Part shown: piece by piece, positions 45,791 to 56,732 of the stretch
Layout of the letters: every line of letters begins with the position of its first letter
Position numbering within the stretch: the stretch's first letter is position 1
Assembly (NCBI RefSeq): GCF_937616625.2
Contig: NC_065572.1
Location: 41,443,653-41,507,652, forward strand
Reading direction: 5' to 3'
DNA length: 64,000 nt
Origin: Mercurialis annua
Taxonomy: Eukaryota > Streptophyta > Magnoliopsida > Malpighiales > Euphorbiaceae
Made by a program: the position numbers and the translations under genes
The notes under the pieces: generated by a model
Databases searched by the model: none
Told to the model about the DNA's origin: nothing
Seen by the model: only the letters and a program-made list of their open reading frames with translations

Positions 45791-47704
45791 TATTAGTAGT
45801 ATGTGCCCTACGGCCATTTTGTCTGTATACTTGTATAAACAAATCCCAATGGCAATGATATGTATGTTTTATTTGAACTAAGTGTCTCATCAACTAAGCG
45901 TTTATTTATTGCATATTGTCCTTATCACTTTGTGATAGAAAATCTATTCTTAAGGTGTTAAGAATATGAGTGATAGATTCTATTATACAAGTGATCTAAA
46001 TAAACGTTCACGATCGATGGGGTCCTACGAATAAGGGCATCGCATTATCCTAAAAAATCGTCACCTCTGTTTATTCTCCTGATTAGTAAAGAGTTACTAA
46101 TTTTATGAAGTAGTGAGTCTCATACTACTTGATGGGGATCATAATAAAGATATGGACACTCAAAGGGTTTGAGTGAGTCGAACAAGTGACGCTAGATTAC
46201 TTATACATGATATTTCATCAAAGTCAATTTAATGTCATCTAGTTCATAATTGTTCATATGTCCTTTGACTTGCGGTGACACTATCTTGTATATAGGTGAT
46301 TGTAGTTTGATACTCCTTATCCCTCGATCTTTCATTAGCTAGGGTCGTGGGATGTGTTGGCTCTAGTTAGTAGTATATGGAGATAGGGGTTTAACCAAGA
46401 GAGGATTTATCATTCCGGATGGACGGAGAAAATATTCAATGCTATCTCAAATTGTTCTTGATGGATGATAAAACCTGCGCAGGTGTATATGACTTACTTA
46501 GAAATTCTTTTCTAGTTGAAGTCATATTTATCAAGAATAAGAACCGAGATGAGGTCTTATGATCAAGACAAACAGTGTTTGACTTAACCGTGACACTAGT
46601 CGAGATCAGAATCTTAGATGATGGGTATTTTGAGTGTACGGTAATTATGAACATTGGTTCATAAAGAATGCATCGAAACATTCATATCTAATTGGGGGTC
46701 ATCATATGTTGCTAGACGTCACTCACGATCTACGAGAATTTATAATTGATGGGATTTAATTATTTTATATAAGAAATGTGTTTCTTATGACTCTCGTTGC
46801 CATATAGATATGAACCTAGTTAGTCACACACAATAGTGTGTGCAACCGATTGAATTTACGAGAGATTGATTTCATATAGATACTAGCATATCTCGAAAAC
46901 TAATCTAAGATGAAAACAAGTATAAATTAGGGAATAATTTGTAAGAGTTATAAATTAGTAAGCACCTAATTGTATTTTATCCAAGTTAATGTGATGATGT
47001 CATGTGATGATGTCATGATGATGTCATGCGATGATGTCACGTGATGATGTCATGTATGTCTCTGTGTGTGACACCTAGCATATGACATGTCAAAAGGTGG
47101 CAACACCTATGCTTGATGTGTGAAACCTAGCATGTGACGTGTCAGATGGTGGAAACACCTATGCTTTGTGTGTGACACCTAGCATGTGAGGTGTCGCACG
47201 GTGCAACACCTTTGCTTGGTGTGGGACACCTAGCATGTGAGGTGTCAGAGTTTCCTACAAACTCTTACCTATAAATAGAGGTTGCCTTTTGTCATTCTAT
47301 ACACACCACACTTACGAGAGCATATTTAAAGGAGTTCAAGTAGTCATCAATCATATAAAAGCTTGGGGAAAGTTTTTACATACATCCGGACAAAGACGTA
47401 ATTGAGGCGAGAGTTTGAGCTTAGGTTACTCGGCAAGAGGAACTCTTGCAGATTACTTCAAGGCGAGGATTCAAACGGACGCATACTCATGTGGACGAGC
47501 TTGAGGTCGCCGTACTATCGGGACTACAAGAAATGTTAGAAAATCGACATAGGTATTCTTCTTACGATTTCTATATGCGTGTTTTAATTACTAAATGATA
47601 CAACGATCCATTTATTATTGATATGATTCTGGATCCAGATTGTTGGAATTCCGATTTTGAATTGAAATATACGATCTGGATCCTCGCGTCCTGCTGCACC
47701 AATA
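45791..47704 (+). repeat. 5' LTR of the copia element, 1914 bp
   Basis: It begins TATTAGTAGTATGTGCCC and ends CACCAATA just before the primer site. Compared with the 3' LTR it has two extra blocks of about 45 bp (near 45992) and 70 bp (near 46922). It carries a promoter region with tandem repeats and a TATA box. The ends are read as TATT...AATA rather than TG...CA, and are uncertain by a few bases. Confidence 0.85.
46980..47278 (+). promoter_or_regulatory. Copia LTR promoter: two repeat arrays and a TATA box
   Basis: At about 46991-47056 TGATGATGTCA is repeated about five times. From 47065 to about 47250 a 51-52-bp unit beginning TGTGTGACACCTAGCAT is present 3.5 times. TATAAATAG follows at 47270-47278. 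The 3' LTR has the same layout, with a shorter first array, 3.5 long units from 53895 and TATAAATAG at 54101. Upstream tandem repeats next to a TATA box are known enhancers in plant copia elements such as Tnt1. The function here is inferred. Confidence 0.6.
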
Positions 47705-47705
47705 G

Positions 47706-47718
47706 TGGTATTAGAGCC
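47706..47718 (+). other. Primer binding site, tRNA-Met(i)
   Basis: TGGTATTAGAGCC differs by one base from the standard plant copia site complementary to the initiator methionine tRNA. It lies one base after the LTR end, as expected. Confidence 0.88.
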
Positions 47719-48863
47719 ACCGTATCATCAAGTATTAAAGCTTTACGATTGAATGCATGTATTAATTATCATGGACTTAAGAATTATTATTAGGCATGTA
47801 ATTTATAAGTCCAAGGGCTTAGGTCTTGTTTGCAAAAACGAGCAAACGCTATTGTGACATTAATATTTTTGATTAAATTATGTCTAGGAGATTGGTACTT
47901 AAGTGGTCCGCTCGTGACCCTCAAATCTATCCTGGGAATTTTCTAATGTGATTATTTAACACAATACGTGACTCACTTGTGCATGATGTTGTCATCAACA
48001 AAACATGCGGAAAAAGTAATCGTTTGTTCATTCTTTTGTGGTTAAAGAATTAGACCTAGGAAGTCCATAATTATACATGTGTGATTGCATGATTCATTTT
48101 AGCTTTAATATATATGAGATGCATGCTAAAATGTGTTGTGGGCTTAGTAAGACCGGAATAACCTAAAAGCCTAAGATATCTTCCTATAAGTTAAAAGATT
48201 AAGTTTATATTGATTAATCATTAACCTGATTTATCAATGGCTCTTCATTGGAGCAATAGACTAACACGCTTTGAGTTATCATCTTGTCGTCTATGGATAC
48301 ATAAGGGTGAGATGATATCCTCAAGAGGCCGTTGTTGAGCTTATTATTAAGCATGATATGTTACGGGTGTATCGATATAGTACACGGCAATAACGGCAAT
48401 TAGGCGTACCTCAGTCGTGTATTATTCAAATTGATACATCTTAGTTGATTCAATGGGTTAAACTTAACTAATGCAAAAACCCAATAACGACAATAGGTAT
48501 CTGAGGGTGAAAGCATTAGGAGCCGAAAATGATTGAAACCTCATATGAGTTATGATGAACAAGTGTTGTTCACTTGTAGTGCATTGTGATCCCAATAACG
48601 GCAATTAGCTGTACCTGAGGGAAAGATCAATGACTACGAGAATTCAATCACCCTATTGAAATCTTTTCCAACAAAGATTTACGTTTCCTATTTTGGAAAT
48701 GTAGGATTCGAAAAAGATAGTGGGAGGCTATTTTGATAAAGATCAAATCATTATGGTTTAAATATACAAGAATATAATACTAATTAGAGATCTTTGCTAT
48801 CTATAGGTTGATAAGATAAGATGAAATCAAATCCGTTAAGTAGCAGTCGACAATAATCGCTTA
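47719..48863 (+). other. Leader of the copia element
   Basis: About 1.1 kb separate the primer site from recognisable gag. It contains three irregular repeats of an AATAACG-type phrase (CAATAACGGCAATTAG and similar, near 48388, 48480 and 48593). An ATG at 48821 may be the ancestral gag start, but it is out of frame with the surviving gag. Confidence 0.5.
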
Positions 48864-49574
48864 GTGGGTCCTAACTTTGTTGATTGGTTAAGAAATCTCA
48901 AAATAGTTCTTGCAAGTGAACACATAGCATATGTTCTTGAGAAAAATGTTCCTGGACGATTCCCGATTGAAGCACCTCCCGAGGAACATGAGGCATTGCG
49001 CAAGTGGAAGTTAGATGGCGAACAAGCCAAGTGCTGTATGTTGGCATCTATGAATAACGAGTTGCAAAAGCAACACGAGAAATATCTGGGAGCTCACGAA
49101 ATATTATTTCACGTACAAGACTTGTATACAGAATCAAGTCGTTTTGCTAGATATGAGACATCTAAGCAATTATTTCGGGAGAAGCACTCTGAGGGAAAGG
49201 ATGTTGGAGAACATGTGAACATGATTCGATGTATCAAACGGCTAGAAGGTCTAGACTTCATCATGGACTTCAATCTCCAAACATATATGATCCTTCAATC
49301 CCTTCCGAAATCATATGGTAATTGCATCACGAAATATTGTATGAATTGGATAGAATGTACACTTTCCGAGTTATCAAACATGTTGATAACTGCTGAAAAG
49401 AATAATGTTAAGGGAAAGGAAGTTTCTCTTGTGGTTTCTTCTTCTAGTAAGACTAAGAAGAAGAAAAATAAGAAAAATATTTTGAAGGCCGAAAAGGCCA
49501 TTGCGAAAAAGAAGGGCACCTCAAAGAACAAAGGAAAGTGTTTCTTTTGCGAAGGCGAGGGACATTGGAAATGA
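48864..49574 (+). pseudogene. Copia gag (broken in the zinc knuckle)
   Basis: This 236-residue frame encodes most of Gag, the particle-forming protein. A copia-type gag domain (UBN2-like) covers about residues 5-180, including FVDWLRNLKIVL, KWKLDGEQAKCCMLASM and LPKSYGNC. A lysine-rich stretch (about 195-224) precedes a CX2CX4H motif (C226, C229, H234). A TGA at 49572-49574 falls inside this knuckle, before its last cysteine, and the same frame then continues into the protease. The frame begins at a GTG because a stop lies just upstream, and the real start was probably further 5' (ATG at 48821, in another frame). Confidence 0.88.
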
Positions 49575-50075
49575 AATTGCCCCAAGTATTTGGAATCCAA
49601 GGGAAAGAACAAGAATAATGAAAATTCTGGTGAGGGTGTGTCAATTTCTTGTTATTTCAATTCCAGTAACGATAGCTCGTCCAAAGCTTGGGTATTAGAT
49701 ACCGGAGCTAGTTCTCACATTTGTTCATCCTTACAGGATCTAGCAAATGAGAGGAAGTTGGACAAGGACGAAGTGATCTTGAAGCTTGGAAATAACACAA
49801 GCGTTGGGGCTAAAGCTATGGGGTCATCTTCTATTTTGTTGTATAAACATGTTTTGTATTTGAACAATGTTTTGTACTTACCAAACGCTTATAGAAATAT
49901 CATTTCCATTTCTTGTATGACAAGATTAGGGTATGATTTTCTATTTACAAAGGATATTTGTAAAATTATTTATAATAATAAAATTGTTGGTTATAGTTAT
50001 ATACAAAACGGTCTTTATTGTATAAATGAAGATGTTATCAATACAAATAATGTTCAAAATAAATACCATAAGTAA
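49575..50075 (+). pseudogene. Copia aspartic protease region (broken pol)
   Basis: This is in frame with gag after its TGA. The last cysteine of the zinc knuckle comes first, then a lysine/asparagine-rich linker, then the protease active site LDTGASSHIC encoded at about 49696-49725. A NVLYLPNAYRNIISISC stretch follows, which is the usual segment before integrase in copia polyproteins. The frame ends at TAA (50073-50075), and the integrase N-terminus continues in a different frame immediately afterward. Confidence 0.87.
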
Positions 50076-50970
50076 TCAAACCTCGAAACAATTATGGCTC
50101 TTACGATTAGGACATATTGCGGAAGATAAACTTAACACGTTGAATAAGATTGGAATTTGAGGTGATTCCGCATGAATTTCAACTTGTGAGTCATGTCTTA
50201 AAGGCAAGATGACCCGATCACCCTTTGTAGGACAAAGTGGTAGAGCCAAAGATGTTTTGGAAATCATACATAGTGATGTATGTGGTCTATTTAAAGAAAT
50301 GGCAGGAGGTGGTTATGTGTACTTTATTACCTTCACCGATGATTTATCACGGTATGGGTATGTTGTTCTTATAAAGAACAAGAGTGAAGCTTTTGAAAAA
50401 TTTAAAGACTTCAAAAATGAAGTAAGAAAACCAAATTGGAAAAAGTATTAAAATCCTACAATCTGATCGAGGAGGTGAATACTTGAGTAAGGAATTTGGT
50501 ACATTCGTAAAAGAACAAGGTATTATCTCTTAACCGACTCCTCCGAGAACACCACAGTTGAATGGTGTATCGGAACAGAGGAATCGTACATTGTTAGACA
50601 TGGTACGATCAATGATGAGCTATTCTGATTTACCATTTTATTATGGGGTCATGCACTTCCTTGCGCAAATTATATTCTAAATCGAGTACCAACTAAATCC
50701 GCTCCGAGAATACCTTATGCGATATGGTATGGTAAGGAACCAAGTCTCAAGCATATTAAGATTTAGGGATGTTCGTCATATATCAAAAAGTTGATAACCT
50801 ACAATTTGGAATCAAGATCAATCACGGGAAGATTCGTTGGTTATTCTAAAGACAGTTTAGGATATTATTTCTATATCCCATCCGAACAAACAATTGTTGT
50901 TACTCGGGATGTAGTCTTTCTTGAAAACAATTTATTCAAGAAGGAGACAAAGGAAGGAATTTATAATTAG
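50076..50970 (+). pseudogene. Copia integrase (multiple stops and frameshifts)
   Basis: The zinc-binding part is visible as LWLLRLGHI and, after two stops (TGA 50158-50160 and 50173-50175), CESCLKGKM. The catalytic core follows as IHSDVCG and FTDD in the open frame 50209-50451. A shift near 50440 leads to QSDRGGEYLS in another frame. A TAA at 50531-50533, the motif PRTPQLNGVSEQRNRTL with the third acidic residue, another shift near 50640 and a TAG at 50764-50766 follow. The C-terminal part (RFVGYSKDSLGYYFY) ends at TAG 50968-50970. All landmark motifs survive, but no functional protein is possible. Confidence 0.85.
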
Positions 50971-51005
50971 ACGAGGAGTCGCCCAAAGACCAACAAAATG
51001 ATAGA

Positions 51006-51596
51006 ATGGAGATTGATCAAACCCATAGTGAACCAGAATTAGTAAAATCTACAAAAACACCTCGAAGATCAAGTAGAGTATCTTATCCACCGGAGAGATA
51101 TGGTTTTCTTCGTGATATTCAAGAGTTGTTTATTCATAGAGAAAATGATCAAATTGTTGATCCTTCTAATTATAAAGAAGCTATATGTGATATAGATTCT
51201 TCAAAATGGCTTGAAGCTATGAAATCCGAAATGGATTCCATCTACAGTAACCAAGTTTGGGAGCTAGTCGGTCCACCCGATGGTATTATACCAATAGGGA
51301 ACAAATGGATCTTTAAGAGTAAAATTGGTGCTGATGAAAAAGTGGAGACTTTTAAAGCTAGGCTTGTTGCGAAAGGGTTTCGCCAAAGGTCACGAGTCGA
51401 TTATGAAGAGACTTTCTCGCCTGTAGCAATGCTTAAGTCCATCCGGATTCTTCTTGCAATAGCTTCACATTTAGCTTATGAGGTTTGGCAAATGGATGTC
51501 AAGACCGCATTCACTAATGGATATATTGAGGAGGAAATATATATGGAACAACATAGGGTTTTGAATCCGAAGAAGGTTCCAAGGTATGTATGTTGA
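51006..51596 (+). pseudogene. Copia reverse transcriptase N-terminal part (broken pol)
   Basis: This 196-residue frame starts in the linker (RRSSRVSYPPERYGF) and enters RT at about residue 68 (KWLEAMKSEMDSIYSNQVWELV). It includes the NKWIFKSKIG motif, FKARLVAKGFRQ and the first catalytic aspartate in WQMDVKTAFTNGYIEEEIYM. The ATG at 51006 is internal to the ancestral polyprotein. The frame is lost near 51590, and the continuation is in the frame beginning there. Confidence 0.9.
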
Positions 51597-52129
51597 AACA
51601 ATCCATATATGGATTGAAGCAAGCTTCGAGAAGTTGGAATCGTCGTTTTGATGAAGCTATAAAGAGTTACGAGTTTATAAAAAACGAAGATGAACCATGT
51701 GTTTACAAGAAGGTTAGTGGGAGCGCAATCACGTTCCTATTCTTGCACGTACATGACATCTTAGTAATAGGAAATGATGTCGGTATTTTAACCTCTGTAA
51801 GGCTTTGGTTATCCAAAACTTTCTCCATGAAAGACCTTGGAGAATCAACTTACATTATCGGTATTAAACACTATAGAGATAGATCTAAGAGAATAATAGG
51901 TCTCTCCCAAAGGCTCTACTTAGAAAAGATATTGAAGAAGTTCAATATGGAAAATTCTAAGAGAGGACTGATTCCCGTTAGGCATAGAATTCACCTTTCA
52001 AAAGATATGTCTCCAAAGACATATGAGGAAAGAGATGAAATGGCAAAGATACCATATCTTCGGCAATTAGTAGTCTTAAGTACGCTATGTTGTGTACAAG
52101 GCCAGATATTGCCTATGCGGTTAGTTTGA
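51590..52129 (+). pseudogene. Copia reverse transcriptase C-terminal part, altered active site (broken pol)
   Basis: This begins with LKQSIYGLKQASRSWN, the usual RT segment before the active site. The box that in the family reads YVDD is here HVHD (in LHVHDILVIGND), so the first of the two metal-binding aspartates is replaced by histidine. The thumb region continues with FSMKDLGESTYIIGI and SQRLYLEKILKKF. Reading is lost near 52070, where the last residues turn into an unrelated tail and the frame moves to the one starting at 52087. Confidence 0.9.
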
Positions 52130-52731
52130 CTAGCCGATATCATTCCAATCCAGGTTTAGGACACTGGATGACAGTTAAGAGTATCTTTAAGTACTTGAGA
52201 AGAACTAAAGATATGATCTTAACATATGGAGGAGGTGATCTAAAAATAGACGGCTTTACAGAGTCAGATTTTCAATCTGATATAGACGATTGTAAGTCTA
52301 TATTCGGATTCGTATTCACCTGTAATGGAGGAGCAGTGAGTTGGAAGAGTTCCAAACAAGAAACCACTGCGGATTCCACTACAGAAGCTGAGTATATTGC
52401 GGCATCAAATGATGCAAAGGGAGCTGTTTGGATTAAGAAGTTTGTTTCTGAAATTGGTGTGGTTCCTACCATTGAGTCGGCGGTTCCTCTTTTCTGCGAC
52501 AACAATGGTTCTATAGCCTAGGCAAAGGAACCCCGGTTTCACCAGAAATCCAAACACATAGAAGGGCGCTATCATATCATCCGAGAGATTGTTGGAAAGG
52601 GAGATGTGTCTCTCCAAAAGATAGCATCAACCGATAACACGACTGACCCACTAATAAAGCCCATGACCCAAAGTAATTTAGATATACATCTTGAGGATAT
52701 GGGGCTTAGATATAGTATCCAATGGAACTAG
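52087..52731 (+). pseudogene. Copia RNase H and C-terminus (broken pol)
   Basis: The frame holds the RT/RNase H connection (TRPDIAYAVSLTSRYHSNPG) and RNase H. Motifs include the region around FTESDF (usually with a conserved D of the DADWA type), GGAVSWKSSKQ, the acidic STTEAEYIAAS and CDNNGSIA. A TAG at 52519-52521 interrupts it, and the same frame then continues with KHIEGRYHIIRE and DPLIKPM to a natural-looking end at about 52731, 15 bp before the 3' LTR. Confidence 0.88.
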
Positions 52732-52745
52732 TGCAAGTGGTAGAT
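52732..52745 (+). other. Polypurine-like tract before the copia 3' LTR
   Basis: A GTGCAAGTGG-type stretch lies directly before the 3' LTR start, where copia elements carry their plus-strand primer. Two pyrimidines in it may be decay. Confidence 0.55.
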
Positions 52746-54542
52746 TATTAGTAGTACGTGCCCTAGGGCCATTTTCTCTGTATAATTGTATAAAAAAATC
52801 CCAATGGCAATGATATATATGATTAATTTGAACTAAGTGTCTCATCAACTAAGCGTTTATTTATTGCATATTGTCCTTTTCACATTTTGATAGAAAATCT
52901 ATTCTTAAGGTGTTAAGAATGTGAGTGATAGATTCAATTATACAAGGACATCACATTATCCCGGAAAGATCGTCACCTCTGTTTATTCTCCCGATTAGTA
53001 AAGAGTTACTAAATATAGGAAGCAGTGAGTCTCATACTACTTGATGGGGAGTCAGATTAAGCATATGGACACTCAAAGGGTTTGACTGAGTCGAACAAGT
53101 GATGTTAGATGACTTTAACATGGTATTTCATCAAAGTCAATTTAATGTAATCTAGTTCATAATTGTATATAAATCCTTTGACTTCCGGTGACACTATCTT
53201 GTATATAGGTGATTAGAGTTTGATACTCCTTATCCCTATATCTTTCATGAGCTAGGGTCGCGGGATGAGTTGACTCTAGTTAGTTGTATATGGAGATATG
53301 GGTTTAACAAAGAGAGGATTTATCACTCCGGATGGACGGAGAAAAGATTCGATGTTATCTCAAATTGTTCTTGATTGATGATAAAACCTGCGCAGGTGTA
53401 TATGACTTACTTATAAATTTTTATATAGTGGAAGTCATATTTATCAAGAATAAGAACTGAGACGAGGTCATATGATCAAGACAAACAGTGTTTGACTTAA
53501 CCGTGACACTAGTCGACATCAGAATCTTAGCTGAAGGTATTTTGAGTGTACGGTAATTATGAACATTGGTTCATAAAGAGTGCATCGAAATATTCATATC
53601 TAGTTAGGGGCCGTCATATGTTGCTAGACGTCACTCACGATCTACGAGAATTTATAATTAATGGGATTTAATTATTTAATATAAGAAAGGTGTTTCATAT
53701 GACTCTCGTTGCCATATAGATGTGAACATAGTTAGTCACACACATTAGTGTGCGCAACCGATTGAGTTTACGAGAGATCGATTTCATATAGATACTACCA
53801 TATCTCAAAAATTAATCTAAGATGAAAAACAAGTATTGTGATTATGTCATGTGATTATGTCATGTACGTCTCAGTGTGCAACACCTACGCTTGATGTGTG
53901 ACACCTAGCATGTGATGTGTCAGATGGTGGAAACACCTATGTTTGGTGTGTGACACCTAGCATGTGAGGCGTCGAATGGTGGCAACACCTTTGCTTGGTG
54001 TGTGACACCTAGCATGTTAGGCGTCGAATGGTGGCAACACCTTTGCTTGGTGTGTGACACCTAGCATTTGAGGCGTTCGAGTTTCCTACAAACTCTTGCC
54101 TATAAATAGATGTTGCTTTTGCTGATTCTATGCATACCACACTTAAGAGAGGATATTTGAAGCAGTTCAAGTAGTCATCAATCACAGAAAAGCTTGGAGA
54201 AAGCTTTTACATATAATCCAAGCAAAGACATAATCGAGGGGAGCGTTTGAGCTTAGGGTTGCTCGGGAAGAGGAACTCTGGGGGATTACTTCAAGGCGAG
54301 GATTCAATTGGACGCATACTCGTGTGGACGAGCTTGAGGTCGCCGTACTATCGGGACTACAAGAATCATTGGAGAATCGATATAGATAGTCTTCTTACGA
54401 TTTCTAGATGCGTGATTTAATTAGTAGTTGATACGACGATCCATTTATTATTGATATGATCAATTTCTGGATCCGGATTGTTGGAATTCTGATTTTGAAT
54501 TGAAATATACGTTCCGGACCCTCGCATCCCGCTGCACCATTA
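52746..54542 (+). repeat. 3' LTR of the copia element, 1797 bp
   Basis: It begins TATTAGTAGTACGTGCCC, is collinear with 45791-47704 except for two missing blocks, and ends near CACCATTA. It holds TATAAATAG at 54101-54109. Satellite resumes by about 54549, forward, whereas satellite before the element is inverted. Confidence 0.85.
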
Positions 54543-54548
54543 TTTGTA

Positions 54549-56732
54549 TTCTAACATTTCCCCCTTGTAGGGATTAAAGCCAAACGTTTACAAATGTTAC
54601 GAGACAAATCCAAACGTTTCACCTTTTTAGCGATTTAAGCCAAACGTTTGCAAACGTTACAAAACCAATCCAAATGTTTGAAACGGTACGAAACCAATCC
54701 AAACATTTATGACGTTACGAACAAATCCAATCGTTTCACCTTTATAGCGATTTAAGCCAAACGTTTACAAACGTTAAGAAACAAATCCAAACATTTCACC
54801 TTTTTAGCGATTTAAGCCAAACATTTAAAACGTTATGAAACCAATCCAAAGTTACGATTTGTTTTGTACCGTTTGTAAATGTTTTTATCTGCTTAGTAAC
54901 GTTTTAAATGTTTGGCTAAAATTGCTAAAAAGGTGAAACCTTTGGATTTGTTTCGTAATGTTTGTAAACGTTTGAATTTGTTTTGTAACGTTTTAAACGG
55001 TTGTCTTAAATCGCTAAAAAGGTGAAGCGTTTGCATTGGTTTCGTAACATTTTTAACGTTTGGATTTGTTTTGTAACATTTGTAAATGTTTGTAAACGTT
55101 TGGATTTGTTTCGTAAGGTTTGAAAACATTTGGCTTAAATCGCTAAAAAGGTGAAACGTTTAGTTTTGTTTCGTAACAGTTGTAAACAATTGGCTTATAT
55201 TGCTAAAAAGATGAAACGTTTGGATTTGTTTCGTCACGTTTGTAAACGTTTGGCTTAAGTTTGTAAACATTTAAATCGCTAAAAGGTGAAACATTTTGTT
55301 TTGTTTCGTAACGTTTGTAAACGTTTGGCTTCAATCACTAATAAGGTGAAATGTTTGGTTTTGTTTCATAACGTTTGTAAACGTTTGGCTTGAATCGCTA
55401 AAAAGGAGAAACGTTTGGTTTTTTTCGAAACGTTTTGATTTGCTTAGTAACTTTTTAAACTTTTGGCTTAAATCGCTAAAAAGGTGAAGCGTTTGGATTT
55501 ATTTCGTAACGTTTGTAAACGTTTGAATTTGTTTCGTAACGTTTTAAACGTTTCGATTTGCTTCGTAACGTTTGGATTTGTTTTGTAACGTTTTAAGCGT
55601 TTTAAACCAATCCAAACGTTTGAAACGTTAAGAAATAAATCCAAAACATTTAAAACGTTACGAAAAAAAGGCAAACGTTTGGTTTAAATCGCTAAAAATG
55701 TGAAACATTTGGATTTGTATCATAACGTTTCCCCTTTTAGCGATTTAAGCCAAACATTTACAAACGTTACGAAACAAATCAAAACATTTCACCTTTTTAG
55801 AGATTTAAGCCAAACGTTTACAAACGTTACGAAACAAATCCAAATGTTTAAAATGTTTAAAATGTTACGAAACCAATCCAAGCGTTTTAAACACTACGAA
55901 ACAAATCCAAACATTTCACCCTTTTAGCGATTTAAGCCAAACGTTTACAAACATTACGAAACAAATCCAAACGTTTCACCTTATTAGCGATTAAAGCCAA
56001 ACATTTAAAACGTTACGAAACCAATCCAACGTTACAATTTGTTTTGTAATGTTTGTAAACGTTTTGATTTGTTTAGTAACATTTTAAATGTTTGGCTTAA
56101 ATCTCTAAAAAGGTGAAACGTTTGGATGTTTTTGTAAAGTTTATAAACGTTTAAATTTGTTTCGTAACGTTTTAAACGTTTGTCTTAATTCGCTAAAAAG
56201 TTGAAGCGTTCGCATTTGTTTCTTAACGTTTTAAACGTTTGGATTTGTTTGTAACGTTTGTAAACGTTTAGATTTGTTTCTCAACGTTTGTAAACGTTTT
56301 GCTTAAATAGCTAAAAAGATGAAACATTTAGTTTTGTTTCGTAACGTTTGTAAACGTTTAGCTTAAATTGCTAAAGAGATGAAACATTTGGATTTTTTTT
56401 TGTCACGTTTGTAAATGTTTTGCTTAAGTTTGGAAACGTTTGGCTTAAGTTTGTAAACGTTTGGCTTAAATCGCTAAAAAGGTAAAACGTTTGGTTTTGT
56501 TTCTAACGTTTGTAAACGTTTGGCTTAAATCGCTAAAAAGGTGAAACGTTTGGATTTGTTTTGTAACGTTTGTAAACGTTTGGCCTAAATCGCTAAAAAG
56601 GTGAAATGTGAGGTTTTGTTTAGATACGTTTGTAAACGACTATTGTAAACATTTGGCTTAAATCGCTATAAATATGAAACGTTTGGATTTTCTTTGTAAC
56701 GTTTGTAAACTTTTGGCTTACATCGCTAAAAA
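54549..56732. repeat. 60-bp satellite with frequent orientation switches, segment 7
   Basis: The order is forward (54549-54855), inverted (to about 55600), forward (to 55672), inverted (to about 55724), forward (to about 56028) and inverted (to 56732). Switches fall on AACGTT-containing sequence, for example CAAACGTTTG at 55672-55681. The part about 54560-55440 is repeated, diverged, at about 55740-56620 (offset 1180), including one of the orientation junctions. Confidence 0.92.

Larger units (their letters stand above)
45791..54542 (+). mobile_element. Complete but strongly decayed Ty1/copia retrotransposon
   Basis: It has two LTRs (45791-47704 and 52746-54542), a methionine-tRNA primer site, gag, protease, integrase, reverse transcriptase, RNase H and a polypurine-like tract. 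Integrase lies before RT, which defines copia. The Gag and Pol motifs suggest the Tork/Tnt1-like group, an assignment from memory. Pol is interrupted by at least six stops and several frameshifts, and a catalytic RT residue is altered. The LTRs differ in length by 117 bp and by many substitutions, so this copy is clearly older than the gypsy element. Satellite is inverted on its left and forward on its right. Confidence 0.93.

Noticed and set aside
48836..49644. Minus-strand frames opposite copia gag (48836-49030, 49295-49612, 49453-49644)
   Set aside because: They are antisense shadows of the gag frame, rich in Phe and Ser because they oppose a Lys/Glu-rich sequence.
45786..54547. Target duplication of the copia element (TTTTT against TTTGT)
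   Set aside because: The match is poor and in T-rich sequence, and the satellite orientation differs on the two sides, so it cannot be claimed.
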